Shown here one piece after another: positions 1 through 6,894 of a stretch of 9,250 nucleotides of DNA. Both the position numbers and the translations under genes were made by a program. Source of the stretch: Actinomycetota bacterium (GTDB lineage Bacteria; Actinomycetota; Acidimicrobiia; Acidimicrobiales; Ilumatobacteraceae). The notes under the pieces were generated by a model. That model worked only from the letters and a program-made list of their open reading frames with translations. It did no database searches and had not been told where the DNA came from. The stretch's first letter is position 1. Each line of letters begins with the position of its first letter. Location: contig VGBY01000036.1 in the NCBI GenBank assembly GCA_016870295.1, positions 1 to 9,250 on the forward strand, in the 5' to 3' direction.

Positions 1-793
1 TCGTGTCGTCGGGGAGATCGATCTCTGCCAACGCCCCGAGTGCCGCAAGAAAGAGGTATCCCTGCGACGGTGCCGGAATCGACCACACGCGGTGATCCCA
101 CACATCCAGCGCGAGCGGCTGCACCCAATCGGCGCGGGCATTCGCAAGATTGTCATGCGTGTACACACCGTTTCCCATCGCCAGAAGTCCTTCACCGAAC
201 TCGCCGAGGTAGAACGCGGCGGCACCGCCCGTGGCGATTGCGCGAAGCGTGCGACCGACGCCGTCTCGACGGGCAAGCGCTCCGGCGTGCGTGGCTTGAC
301 TCGCCAGTTCAGCGAAGTTCGGCGCGTACTTCTTGTTCATGAGCGCGAGCGAACCAGCGAGCAACGGCGAGGTTGCGAAGCCTTGCTCGGCAAGGCGTAT
401 CGCCGGCGCGAGAATCGTCGCGAGCGGCAGAGTGCCGAAGCGCTCGTGCAGCGCGATCCACCCCGACACTGCACCAGGCACGGTGACCGTGCGAATGTCG
501 CCATGAAACGGCATCTCATGATGGCCTTCATCGCGCAACTGTTGCGCACTTACACCAGAACCAGCCCGCCCCGCTGCATCGAGCGCGTGCACCGTGCCGT
601 TCACATGCACCAGCGCAAAGAGATCGCCGCCGATGCCGCAAAGATGCGGAGCAACGACGGCCATCGCGGCATTGGTTGCCAGCGCAGCATCGACCGCGTT
701 ACCACCGAGTGCCAACAGGTGAGCACCGGCCTGGGTTGCCGCGCCATCGGCACTCGCGACGACGCCGAAGCGCGAATGGGCGCCGGAAGTCAT
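1..793 (-). CDS. Gamma-glutamyltransferase-family proenzyme, YwrD/HpxW-like (partial, 3' end outside window)
   Basis: The frame reads from ATG at 793 to the left edge without a stop, giving 264 N-terminal residues of a protein that in this family is about 530-580 long. Seen: the family's opening block with GGNAVDAALATNAA (residues 30-43), PHLCGIGGDLFALVH (49-63), TVPGAVSGWIALHERFG (104-120) and the APSQGY turn (241-246). These enzymes are made as a proenzyme that cleaves itself before a catalytic Thr; that Thr lies beyond the window. Where classical glutathione hydrolases carry a D-x-R-E-like gamma-glutamyl-binding motif, this one has LDAAGRAG (71-78), and GIGGD instead of GIGGG. Both are typical of the YwrD/HpxW branch, which includes oxamate amidohydrolase. 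No signal peptide is seen, whereas classical GGTs are exported, so a cytoplasmic place is likely. The start overlaps the stop of the upstream oxidoreductase (ATGA, 790-793), so translation is probably coupled. Family call is sure; substrate is not. Confidence 0.9.
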   Translation of the reverse strand, partial: MTSGAHSRFGVVASADGAATQAGAHLLALGGNAVDAALATNAAMAVVAPHLCGIGGDLFALVHVNGTVHALDAAGRAGSGVSAQQLRDEGHHEMPFHGDIRTVTVPGAVSGWIALHERFGTLPLATILAPAIRLAEQGFATSPLLAGSLALMNKKYAPNFAELASQATHAGALARRDGVGRTLRAIATGGAAAFYLGEFGEGLLAMGNGVYTHDNLANARADWVQPLALDVWDHRVWSIPAPSQGYLFLAALGALAEIDLPDDT

Positions 794-1779
794 GTGCTGG
801 GAGCGTCGGTTGCGTATCGCACACCGAGTTGCCGGCGGATTTCGTCCATCGTCGCTGCGTAAGCAAGCGTTTCTGCGTGTGTGAGTCGCGGACTTTCGAT
901 GAAGCCCTGTTCGATACAACGGTGCACTTCGAACACCTGGTGGCGCAGTCCTTGGCCGGTCTCATCGTGACGGTGGTATTGCTCGGCGTGACCATGCAAT
1001 TTCACGGTGAAGCCGGGTGAGACGTGCATCCGGCTGGCGACCTCGATCGTTCCGCGTTCACCGACGATGGTGGCCGTGCACGGGGTGGCGTGTCGCGTGG
1101 TGCTGCGCAGCGTGGCCGTTGCACCTGATCGATAGGAGAGCGTGTACGTCGCGTCAATGTCAACGCCTTGGTCGTTGAGTTCGCCTTCGGTGACAACCGA
1201 GTCATGCCCGCCAAGCACGAATCGGGCGAAGTGCAAGCAGTAAATGCCGAGGTCGAGCACCGCACCACCGCCCAGTGCGGGGTCGTTCAGGCGATGTTGT
1301 CGTTCGGTTGGCGCATCAAAACCGAAGTCGGCCGCAACATGCGTGATTTTTCCGAGCGGCTGGGATGCAAGAACTTCTCCGAGCGCTACGTACACGGGAA
1401 GAAAGCGGCTCCAGATGGCTTCCATCACGAAACGACCTTCGTTGCGCGCGACCGCGATCATCGACTTGGCCTCAATCTCATTGAGGGCAAACGGCTTTTC
1501 ACACAGCACGTGCTTGCCGGCACGAAGATACATCTCGGTGTCGTCTCGGTGTCGAGAGTTGGGAGTGGCGACGTACACGATGTCGACGTTGGTGTCGGCG
1601 GCGAGCGCATCGTACGAACCGTGCCAGCGCGGAATGTTTCGTTGTGTCGCAAACTGTCTCGCCGTCGATTCACTACGTGAACACACGGCGACGACATCCG
1701 CATCGGGAACCTGACGTAGCCCGTCAACGAAGTCCCGTGCGATGCGACCGGTGCCGGCGATACCCCAACGAAATGTCAT
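790..1779 (-). CDS. Gfo/Idh/MocA-family NAD(P)-dependent oxidoreductase
   Basis: This 329-residue protein has the usual length of the family. The N-terminal Rossmann domain (about 1-120) opens with GIAGTGRIA (6-14) for dinucleotide binding, has a VYVATPN strand (68-74) and the hallmark CEKPF (93-97), where K95 is the expected catalytic lysine. The C-terminal alpha/beta domain has LGGGAVLDLGIYCLH (169-183), the substrate-pocket helix in which D176, Y180 and H183 are candidate active-site residues. The GIYCLH form resembles the dihydrodiol dehydrogenase / glucose-fructose oxidoreductase-like branch, so a sugar, inositol-like or diol substrate is likely, but none can be named. No signal peptide is seen, so it should be cytoplasmic. 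It is the first gene of a minus-strand pair with the GGT-family gene. The ATG at 1779 lies next to the divergent chrA promoter region and has no clear Shine-Dalgarno sequence. Confidence 0.93.
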   Translation of the reverse strand: MTFRWGIAGTGRIARDFVDGLRQVPDADVVAVCSRSESTARQFATQRNIPRWHGSYDALAADTNVDIVYVATPNSRHRDDTEMYLRAGKHVLCEKPFALNEIEAKSMIAVARNEGRFVMEAIWSRFLPVYVALGEVLASQPLGKITHVAADFGFDAPTERQHRLNDPALGGGAVLDLGIYCLHFARFVLGGHDSVVTEGELNDQGVDIDATYTLSYRSGATATLRSTTRHATPCTATIVGERGTIEVASRMHVSPGFTVKLHGHAEQYHRHDETGQGLRHQVFEVHRCIEQGFIESPRLTHAETLAYAATMDEIRRQLGVRYATDAPST

Positions 1780-1827
1780 GCGCGAACGGCACTTTTGCGA
1801 AACGTCATATGCCTATGCTTGCCGAAC
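1780..1827. promoter_or_regulatory. Divergent promoter region between the oxidoreductase and chrA
   Basis: Only 48 bp separate the two divergent ATG starts, so both promoters must be packed here or extend into the genes. On the plus strand TATGCT (1814-1819) fits a TANNNT -10 box, with a weak T-rich -35-like stretch near 1792-1797. A transcript from it would begin about 7 bases on, near the chrA ATG at 1828, which suggests leaderless chrA mRNA. No convincing -10 was found for the minus strand and no ribosome-binding site precedes either gene. Confidence 0.4.
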
Positions 1828-2928
1828 ATGGGGGCTGCGCAACAACGCGAGAGTCAACCAGTGGGTAGGAGCGGGCTCTTCAGCGTGGTTCGGCTGTTCG
1901 CCTGGCTTGGTGTCATCGGTATTGGTGGGCCGGCCGCCCACATCGCGATGATGCGTCGCAGGGTGGTGCAACGTGACGCCTGGGTATCCGAGGACGACTT
2001 TGCGCGCATGGTGGGCGCGTGCGCGTTGGTGCCGGGGCCAAATTCAACGGAGATGGCGATGGCACTCGGTGCCCGACGGGCAGGGTGGCGCGGGCTCCTC
2101 GCCGGAGGTGTTTCGTTCATCGTGCCGGCCTTCGTCATCGTGTGTGCCGTGGCCTGGTTGTACGAAGACATCCTGACGAGTGGTGTGATCGCGGATGTTC
2201 GCCGTTGGGTGGTGCCGGTAGTGGCAGCAATTGTGCTCGACGCACTGTGGTCGCTGCGCACCACTGCCGTGCGCGACTGGCGTGACTTCGTCGTGGTGAT
2301 CGCCGCACTGCTTGGTGCCGTTATCGGTGTGCCGGAGTTGCTGGTGCTGGCGCTGATTGGTACAGCAGCGGTGGCACTACGGGCTCGCCCGAAGCACCAC
2401 GCCGGCAGTTTCGGGTTCGCCGCCGTGGTTCTTGCACTCACGCCGTCGCTGTCAAAGATTTTTCTCGTCTTCTTGCAGATTGGTTCGGTGATCTACGGAA
2501 GTGGATACGTGCTACTGGTGTTCCTGGAGAGCGAGGTCGTCAATCGAGGTTGGATCACGCCCGAGGTGTTGCTTGATGCAATATCGGTCGGACAATTCAC
2601 GCCCGGCCCAGTATTCACGACTGCCACATTCATCGGTTGGCATCTGAGTGGATTTGCTGGCGCCGCACTCGCAACCCTCGGCATCTTTGCGCCATCTTTC
2701 GTATTCGCGGCATTCGTCGACCGTGTCGTCGGGTGGTCACAGCGGTCGAGCATGTTTGCGGCATTCTTGCGCGGCGTGTCGAGTGGATCCATTGCATTGA
2801 TGGCGGTGGTGATGTGGCGGCTCGCCGACAAGGCACTCGTCGACGCGTGGGCCATCGCCGTGTTCGTCGCAGCTCTTGCGGTGTTGCGTGCCCGTGCGGC
2901 GCGACGTTGGTGGTCAGCGCGTCGGTGA
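1828..2928 (+). CDS. chrA: Chromate transporter, two-domain (long-chain) CHR family
   Basis: This is a membrane protein of 366 residues with both halves of the CHR superfamily. The N-terminal half carries GIGGPAAHIAMM (31-42), then LVPGPNSTEMAMALG (67-81) and a hydrophobic segment ending in IVPAF. The C-terminal half repeats the pattern with GSGYVLLVFL (224-233), VGQFTPGPVFTTATFIG (254-270) and LGIFAPSF (284-291). About ten hydrophobic segments are visible. Family members export chromate from the cytoplasm, though many homologues are untested and their natural substrate may differ. I chose the ATG at 1828 because conserved sequence begins only at about residue 19 and a -10-like box sits just upstream; a TTG at 1795 would add 11 residues and GTGs at 1861 or 1885 would shorten it. 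It stands alone on its strand, divergent from the oxidoreductase. No chrB-like regulator is present in the window. Confidence 0.92.
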   Translation: MGAAQQRESQPVGRSGLFSVVRLFAWLGVIGIGGPAAHIAMMRRRVVQRDAWVSEDDFARMVGACALVPGPNSTEMAMALGARRAGWRGLLAGGVSFIVPAFVIVCAVAWLYEDILTSGVIADVRRWVVPVVAAIVLDALWSLRTTAVRDWRDFVVVIAALLGAVIGVPELLVLALIGTAAVALRARPKHHAGSFGFAAVVLALTPSLSKIFLVFLQIGSVIYGSGYVLLVFLESEVVNRGWITPEVLLDAISVGQFTPGPVFTTATFIGWHLSGFAGAALATLGIFAPSFVFAAFVDRVVGWSQRSSMFAAFLRGVSSGSIALMAVVMWRLADKALVDAWAIAVFVAALAVLRARAARRWWSARR

Positions 2929-4455
2929 CTGAAACGGCATGTCATCGGGCCAGCGACCGATGCCGCCGTGTTCGAGTTTGAGCCCCGACAGTCGTCGCTC
3001 GGTGTGCTGCGAGCGCCAGGTGAGCATGCGTTGGGCCAGCGGCAGCACGCGTGACGAGTCGGTAATCGGCGTGCGCCATGTGGGGTCGAGGGCGAGATCG
3101 AACGCGAGCCAGTCACCGTTGCCGAATTGCACGTAGGCGGTTTTCGCGCCCCGTTGCACGCACAAGTTTTGTCGTTCGAGACGGCGATCATGCGGCCAGT
3201 TGAGCGCCGACCCGTCGGCATCATCGGTGATGTACAACTGTCGCCAGTCGTATTCCCACGTGGCCATCTCGCGCCACTCCGACGGTGTGTCGCCGTTGAG
3301 CCATGCCAGGAGCGATCGACCGTCGCACTGCGCAGGTATCGGGGCGTCGAGCAACTCACAGAGAGTGGGGAAGACATCGACGTTCTCAGTGAAGGCATTG
3401 ACCCTTCGTCCGTGCCCACCGCTGTGATGAGGTGCGCGCACCAACCCCACGATGTGGTAGCTCTGCTCAAAGAACCCCACTTTCTCCCGCAGGCCGTGGT
3501 CGCCGAGTTGTTCGCCGTGGTCGGCGGTCACCACGATGATCGTGTCATCCCATTCGCCCTTGTCGCGAAGGGTGGCGAACACTCGACCAAGTTGTGCGTC
3601 GACTTCGCCGATCATGCCGTAGTACTGCGCGCGCATGCGACGCATACCGCGTTCGGTGGACGGCGCCTTCGTGTCGGGCAACTGCATCACGGCCTCGTGA
3701 AATCCGTGGCGCTCCTCGCTGGGTGTTATCGGCATGTCGACGGATTCCGGGTCGTATTCGCGCGACCATTTGCCCGCCGCGGTGTAAGGCGGATGCGGTC
3801 GTAAATATGAAAGATGGGCGAACCACGGCGACGCGTCGTCGTCGGCCGCACTCGGATGTGCACTGCGGGAGGTACTTTGCGATGATGGCCGTCGCTCATC
3901 GAGCCAGGCGAGGAAACGATCAGTGAGGAAGTGCGAGATGCTGAGCGATTCGTCGCGCTCGGGCTCGCTCATGAGGGCGGCGACATGATCGTCGTATGCA
4001 TGGCCCATCTCGCGAAGGTGGTCGAGCCACGGTCGGTAGGGCTCGCTCAGATCGAGCACCCAGTCGAAACCCGGCAGCGCACCCTGATACGTCGACAGGC
4101 GCGGGTCGTTGATGCCGGTTGCACGGCGCGGATCAATGCCCTGATCGGTGTAACCAAAGAGCGCAGGGGAGTAGCCACGACGACGCGCGAAACGGGCGAC
4201 ATTGTCGAAGCGATCGTCAAGGGGTGACCCGTTGAAGCACACCCGGTGATTCATTTGATAGGTGCCGGTGTAGAGGCTCGCTCGGCCTGGTGAGCACGGG
4301 GCGGCCTGACTGTAGTGACGAGAAAACGTCGTTGCGTCTCGCGCTAGTGCATCAAGGTTCGGTGTTCGCACGATGGGATGACCGAGCGAGGAGAGACAGT
4401 CACCGCGAAACTGATCGAGTGTGATCAGCAGCACATTCGGCTGCGCGCGAGTCAT
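2914..4455 (-). CDS. Sulfatase-family hydrolase, phosphonate monoester hydrolase-like
   Basis: This 513-residue alkaline-phosphatase-superfamily enzyme has a formylglycine site, CSPGRASLYTG (54-64), where C54 would be oxidised to formylglycine. The first metal-ligand pair is Asp-Gln (D14-Q15, in ITLDQFRGD) instead of the Asp-Asp usual in sulfatases, and TADHGEQLGDH (310-320) gives D312 and H313. That combination, with NHRVCFNG (69-76), LFGYTD (99-104) and RPHPPY (219-224), matches bacterial phosphonate monoester hydrolases, which cleave phosphonate and often phosphate and sulfate esters. A Ser-rich insert lies at about 190-209. No signal peptide is seen, so it is probably cytoplasmic. I chose the ATG at 4455 because homology begins there; an upstream in-frame ATG at 4542 would add 29 Arg/Ser/Lys-rich residues lying over a tandem repeat and the end of the preceding gene. 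It is second in a pair with the arylsulfatase (43-bp gap), and its 3' end overlaps chrA by 15 bp, converging. True substrate unknown. Confidence 0.9.
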   Translation of the reverse strand: MTRAQPNVLLITLDQFRGDCLSSLGHPIVRTPNLDALARDATTFSRHYSQAAPCSPGRASLYTGTYQMNHRVCFNGSPLDDRFDNVARFARRRGYSPALFGYTDQGIDPRRATGINDPRLSTYQGALPGFDWVLDLSEPYRPWLDHLREMGHAYDDHVAALMSEPERDESLSISHFLTDRFLAWLDERRPSSQSTSRSAHPSAADDDASPWFAHLSYLRPHPPYTAAGKWSREYDPESVDMPITPSEERHGFHEAVMQLPDTKAPSTERGMRRMRAQYYGMIGEVDAQLGRVFATLRDKGEWDDTIIVVTADHGEQLGDHGLREKVGFFEQSYHIVGLVRAPHHSGGHGRRVNAFTENVDVFPTLCELLDAPIPAQCDGRSLLAWLNGDTPSEWREMATWEYDWRQLYITDDADGSALNWPHDRRLERQNLCVQRGAKTAYVQFGNGDWLAFDLALDPTWRTPITDSSRVLPLAQRMLTWRSQHTERRLSGLKLEHGGIGRWPDDMPFQSPTR

Positions 4456-4462
4456 GCACCAA

Positions 4463-4516
4463 TTCTTGCGGGTCGAACGGCTCTTGCGAGGTGAACGGCT
4501 ATTGCGTGCCGAGCGC
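4463..4516. repeat. Three degenerate 18-bp tandem units at the junction of the two sulfatase genes
   Basis: Units start at 4463, 4481 and 4499, sharing a core of the form CTCTTGCGAGGTGAACGG. Units one and two match at about 14 of 18 positions; unit three is more diverged (about 12 of 18 against unit two) and begins exactly at the arylsulfatase stop codon (CTA on the plus strand, 4499-4501). On the minus strand the units would read as six-residue Arg/Ser/Lys repeats if translation began upstream of 4455. It may be a small local duplication. Confidence 0.5.
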
Positions 4517-6796
4517 GGCGCGGTCTTCGCGGGCCGGATCACGCCATGTGCGGCCTTCTGGTTCCACGATCACACGATGGAGGGCGCCAGCAGTAAAGGG
4601 AAACGGTGCGTGCTCGTCGGCAATGACCGAGTGTCCGCGCAGATAACCCACCGTAAAGCCAGCGACGCTGTAGGTGAGTGGAACAGTCATCGGGATTTCT
4701 GCGGCGCCAACGGGCAGGTCGTCGTAGTACAACTCCACGTTGCCCTTGAACCGACCGGTCATGGTGAACTGCACCACCAGACGGTGTTGTCCAGCGGGAA
4801 CTTCCACGTTGGCGACGGCAACAAAGCGGTGCAGTCCGACGAAGTTGTGCTCGTAGTGCAGTCGGTTGTTGCGCACGTAGACGGCGTATCCGGCAGATGC
4901 CGAACCATGTGCACAGATCGTTCCGTTCACCGAGCCTGATGAGTCGACCACGGCGATGATGCGGAAGCCACGGTTGTGCAGGTTTGGCGCCACCGCCCGC
5001 GGCAATGCACCGATTCCCGGTTTGTACTCGTAGCGCTCGCGACGAAGACGACGATCACCGAACTTGCCCGGCTGGTTGTTGAGGGGCAGCACCTGGTGTT
5101 CCTCGGCTTCACGCCACCACAGGGCGATGAGCTCCTGAAGTTTCTCTGGGTGTTGGGATGCAACGTCTCGAGATTCGGATCGATCGTTTTCAATGTTGTA
5201 CAGCTCCCATTGGTCCTTGTCGAATGGCAAGTTGGGATCGGATCCGTCATAGGCAAGATTGGCCATCGGATGAAACACAACGGCCTTCCAACCGTCGTGG
5301 TATAGCGCACGCGAACCGAACATTTCAAAATATTGAGTGACGTGTTTCGAGGGTGCATCAGCCTTGGCGAGCGTGTTGGCAAAACTCACGCCCTCAATCG
5401 GTGACTGTGTGACACCCGCGATTTCGCTCGGTGGTGCGATCTTCAGAACATCCAAGAGCGTTGGCATGAGATCCACGGCATGGGTGTACTGGTGGCGCAC
5501 TTCGCCGCGTGCTGATATTCCCTTTGGCCAGTGCACGATGAGTGGATCCGTGACACCGCCCTCATGGGTTTCGCGCTTCCAGCGCTTGAAGGGTGTGTTG
5601 CCCGCCCAGGCCCAGCCCCACGGGTAGTGATTGTGTGCGTCGGGTGTGCCGAGCAGGTCGATGCGCTTCAAGTTCTCCTCGAGGCTCTCGGGAATGAAGT
5701 TGAAGAAGAACACCTCGTTGTACGAGCCCTTCGGTCCACCCTCCGCAGATGCGCCATTGTCGCTCATGATGACAAAGATCGTGTTGTCGAACTCACCGAG
5801 TGACTTCACGTGGTCGACGATGCGTCCCACTTGGGCATCCGTGTGGGTGAGGAAACCAGCGAATACCTCCATCATTCGTGAGTACAGGCGACACTCGTCC
5901 GAAGTGAGTGAGTCCCACGCCGGGATCCAAGGTGGGCGATCGCTCAGCTCCGTACCTGCCGGCATGAGTCCGGCCGCGAGCTGGCGTGCGAATACGTCTT
6001 CGCGCCATGCATCCCAACCCTTGTCGAATTGTCCGCCGTAGGCGTCGATGAATTCTTTCGGCGCCTGGTGAGGTGAGTGACAGGCCCCTGGCGCAAACCA
6101 GAGGAAGAAGGGTTTGTTGGGATTCGTCGCGCGCGCGTCGTTGATGAAGAGCACTGCTTTGTCGGCCATGTCCTCGGTGAGGTGGTATCCCTCCTCGGGA
6201 GATCGCGGCGGATCGACTTGATGATTGTCGTACACGAGGTCGGGGTAGTACTGATCTGTTTCCCCGTCGAGGAATCCGTAGTAGCGCTCGAAGCCGCGTC
6301 CCAACGGCCAGCGAGCGCGCGGTGCTCCCATCTGCTGCTCGTGCGGTGGTGTGAGATGCCATTTGCCCACGGCGAAGGTGGAGTATCCGTTGCGCACGAG
6401 AATTTCCGAAATCATCCCATCCTCGTGCGACATCTCCGCGTTGTATCCGGGGAATCCGGATGTGATGTTCGCGATGCGGCCCATTCCGTTGGAGTGGTGA
6501 TTGCGTCCGGTGAGCAGGGCAGCGCGAGTTGGCGAGCACAACGCAGTGGTATGGAAGTTGCTGTATCGCAAACCGCCGGACGCGAGTGCATCAAACGTCG
6601 GCGTGCGAATGTCGCTGCCGTAACAACCAAATTGCGCAAAGCCCACATCATCGAGCAACACCACGACGATGTTGGGTGATCCCGGCTGGGCCGACGGGAG
6701 GTCGGGCCACCACGGGGTGGAGTCGTCGAAGGTTCTGCCGATCTTGCCACCGAAGGGCGGGCGTGTCGTCTGGGCCATGCGGGCAACGGTAGTCAT
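4499..6796 (-). CDS. Arylsulfatase (formylglycine-dependent, long form with C-terminal beta domain)
   Basis: This 765-residue sulfatase would hydrolyse sulfate esters to release sulfate. Seen: metal ligands in VVLLDDVGF (D49, D50), the formylglycine signature CSPTRAALLTGR (87-98) with C87 as the modified residue and R91, GKWHL (144-148; K145, H147), ACHSPHQAP (238-246), MSDNGAS (344-350; D346, N347) and TPFKRWK (401-407; K404). The catalytic part ends near 570. A further 160 or so residues form a beta-rich tail, seen in the long (about 780-residue) arylsulfatases such as those of mycobacteria. No signal peptide is seen, so it probably acts in the cytoplasm, after modification by a formylglycine-generating enzyme that is not in this window. 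The start at 6796 has no clear ribosome-binding site; an ATG at 6778 (residue 7) is an alternative. It leads a two-gene unit and is divergent from the ureidopropionase gene. The sulfate ester substrate is unknown. Confidence 0.94.
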   Translation of the reverse strand: MTTVARMAQTTRPPFGGKIGRTFDDSTPWWPDLPSAQPGSPNIVVVLLDDVGFAQFGCYGSDIRTPTFDALASGGLRYSNFHTTALCSPTRAALLTGRNHHSNGMGRIANITSGFPGYNAEMSHEDGMISEILVRNGYSTFAVGKWHLTPPHEQQMGAPRARWPLGRGFERYYGFLDGETDQYYPDLVYDNHQVDPPRSPEEGYHLTEDMADKAVLFINDARATNPNKPFFLWFAPGACHSPHQAPKEFIDAYGGQFDKGWDAWREDVFARQLAAGLMPAGTELSDRPPWIPAWDSLTSDECRLYSRMMEVFAGFLTHTDAQVGRIVDHVKSLGEFDNTIFVIMSDNGASAEGGPKGSYNEVFFFNFIPESLEENLKRIDLLGTPDAHNHYPWGWAWAGNTPFKRWKRETHEGGVTDPLIVHWPKGISARGEVRHQYTHAVDLMPTLLDVLKIAPPSEIAGVTQSPIEGVSFANTLAKADAPSKHVTQYFEMFGSRALYHDGWKAVVFHPMANLAYDGSDPNLPFDKDQWELYNIENDRSESRDVASQHPEKLQELIALWWREAEEHQVLPLNNQPGKFGDRRLRRERYEYKPGIGALPRAVAPNLHNRGFRIIAVVDSSGSVNGTICAHGSASAGYAVYVRNNRLHYEHNFVGLHRFVAVANVEVPAGQHRLVVQFTMTGRFKGNVELYYDDLPVGAAEIPMTVPLTYSVAGFTVGYLRGHSVIADEHAPFPFTAGALHRVIVEPEGRTWRDPAREDRAALGTQ

Positions 6797-6894
6797 CGTG
6801 CGAGCAACGAGACGAGGGCAAGTGCTGCCCGTGACGAGACAACGCTTACGCCACTACCTTGGAAGGTCAACAACGGGAATGGGGGGAATCCGGC
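6797..6894. promoter_or_regulatory. Divergent promoter region with possible operator
   Basis: This 98-bp gap separates the arylsulfatase and ureidopropionase starts. On the plus strand, TACCTT (6855-6860) fits a -10 box and GTGACG (6831-6836) matches four of six bases of a TTGACA -35 box, with an 18-bp spacer. A perfect inverted repeat, GGGCA-N5-TGCCC (6816-6830), abuts the -35, and two copies of ACGAGAC (6807-6813 and 6834-6840) flank it 27 bp apart. This would suit a regulator acting on one or both units, but the arms are short. No convincing minus-strand promoter was found. Confidence 0.4.
6881..6887 (+). promoter_or_regulatory. Ribosome-binding site deciding the ureidopropionase start
   Basis: The purine run GGGGGGA lies 7 bases before the ATG at 6895. 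It favours this ATG over an in-frame TTG at 6859, which would add 12 residues without homology and would place the run inside the coding sequence. Confidence 0.55.

Noticed and set aside
92..862. 256-residue plus-strand open frame
   Set aside because: It is antisense to the GGT-family gene, has an Arg/Cys-rich composition and no recognisable motif; the minus-strand frame carries clear family motifs.
1795..1827. TTG start adding 11 residues to ChrA
   Set aside because: There is no ribosome-binding site, and the extension lies in the likely promoter, over the candidate -10 box.
2493..3470. 325-residue minus-strand open frame across the chrA and sulfatase 3' ends
   Set aside because: It is low-complexity (Ser, Arg, Thr, Ala), lies antisense to chrA and in another frame of the sulfatase gene, and shows no domain.
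4456..4542. N-terminal extension of the second sulfatase-fold enzyme from the ATG at 4542
   Set aside because: The 29 residues are Arg/Ser-rich, come from an 18-bp repeat, overlap the preceding gene and lack homology; the ATG at 4455 places the conserved beta-strand near the N-terminus as usual.
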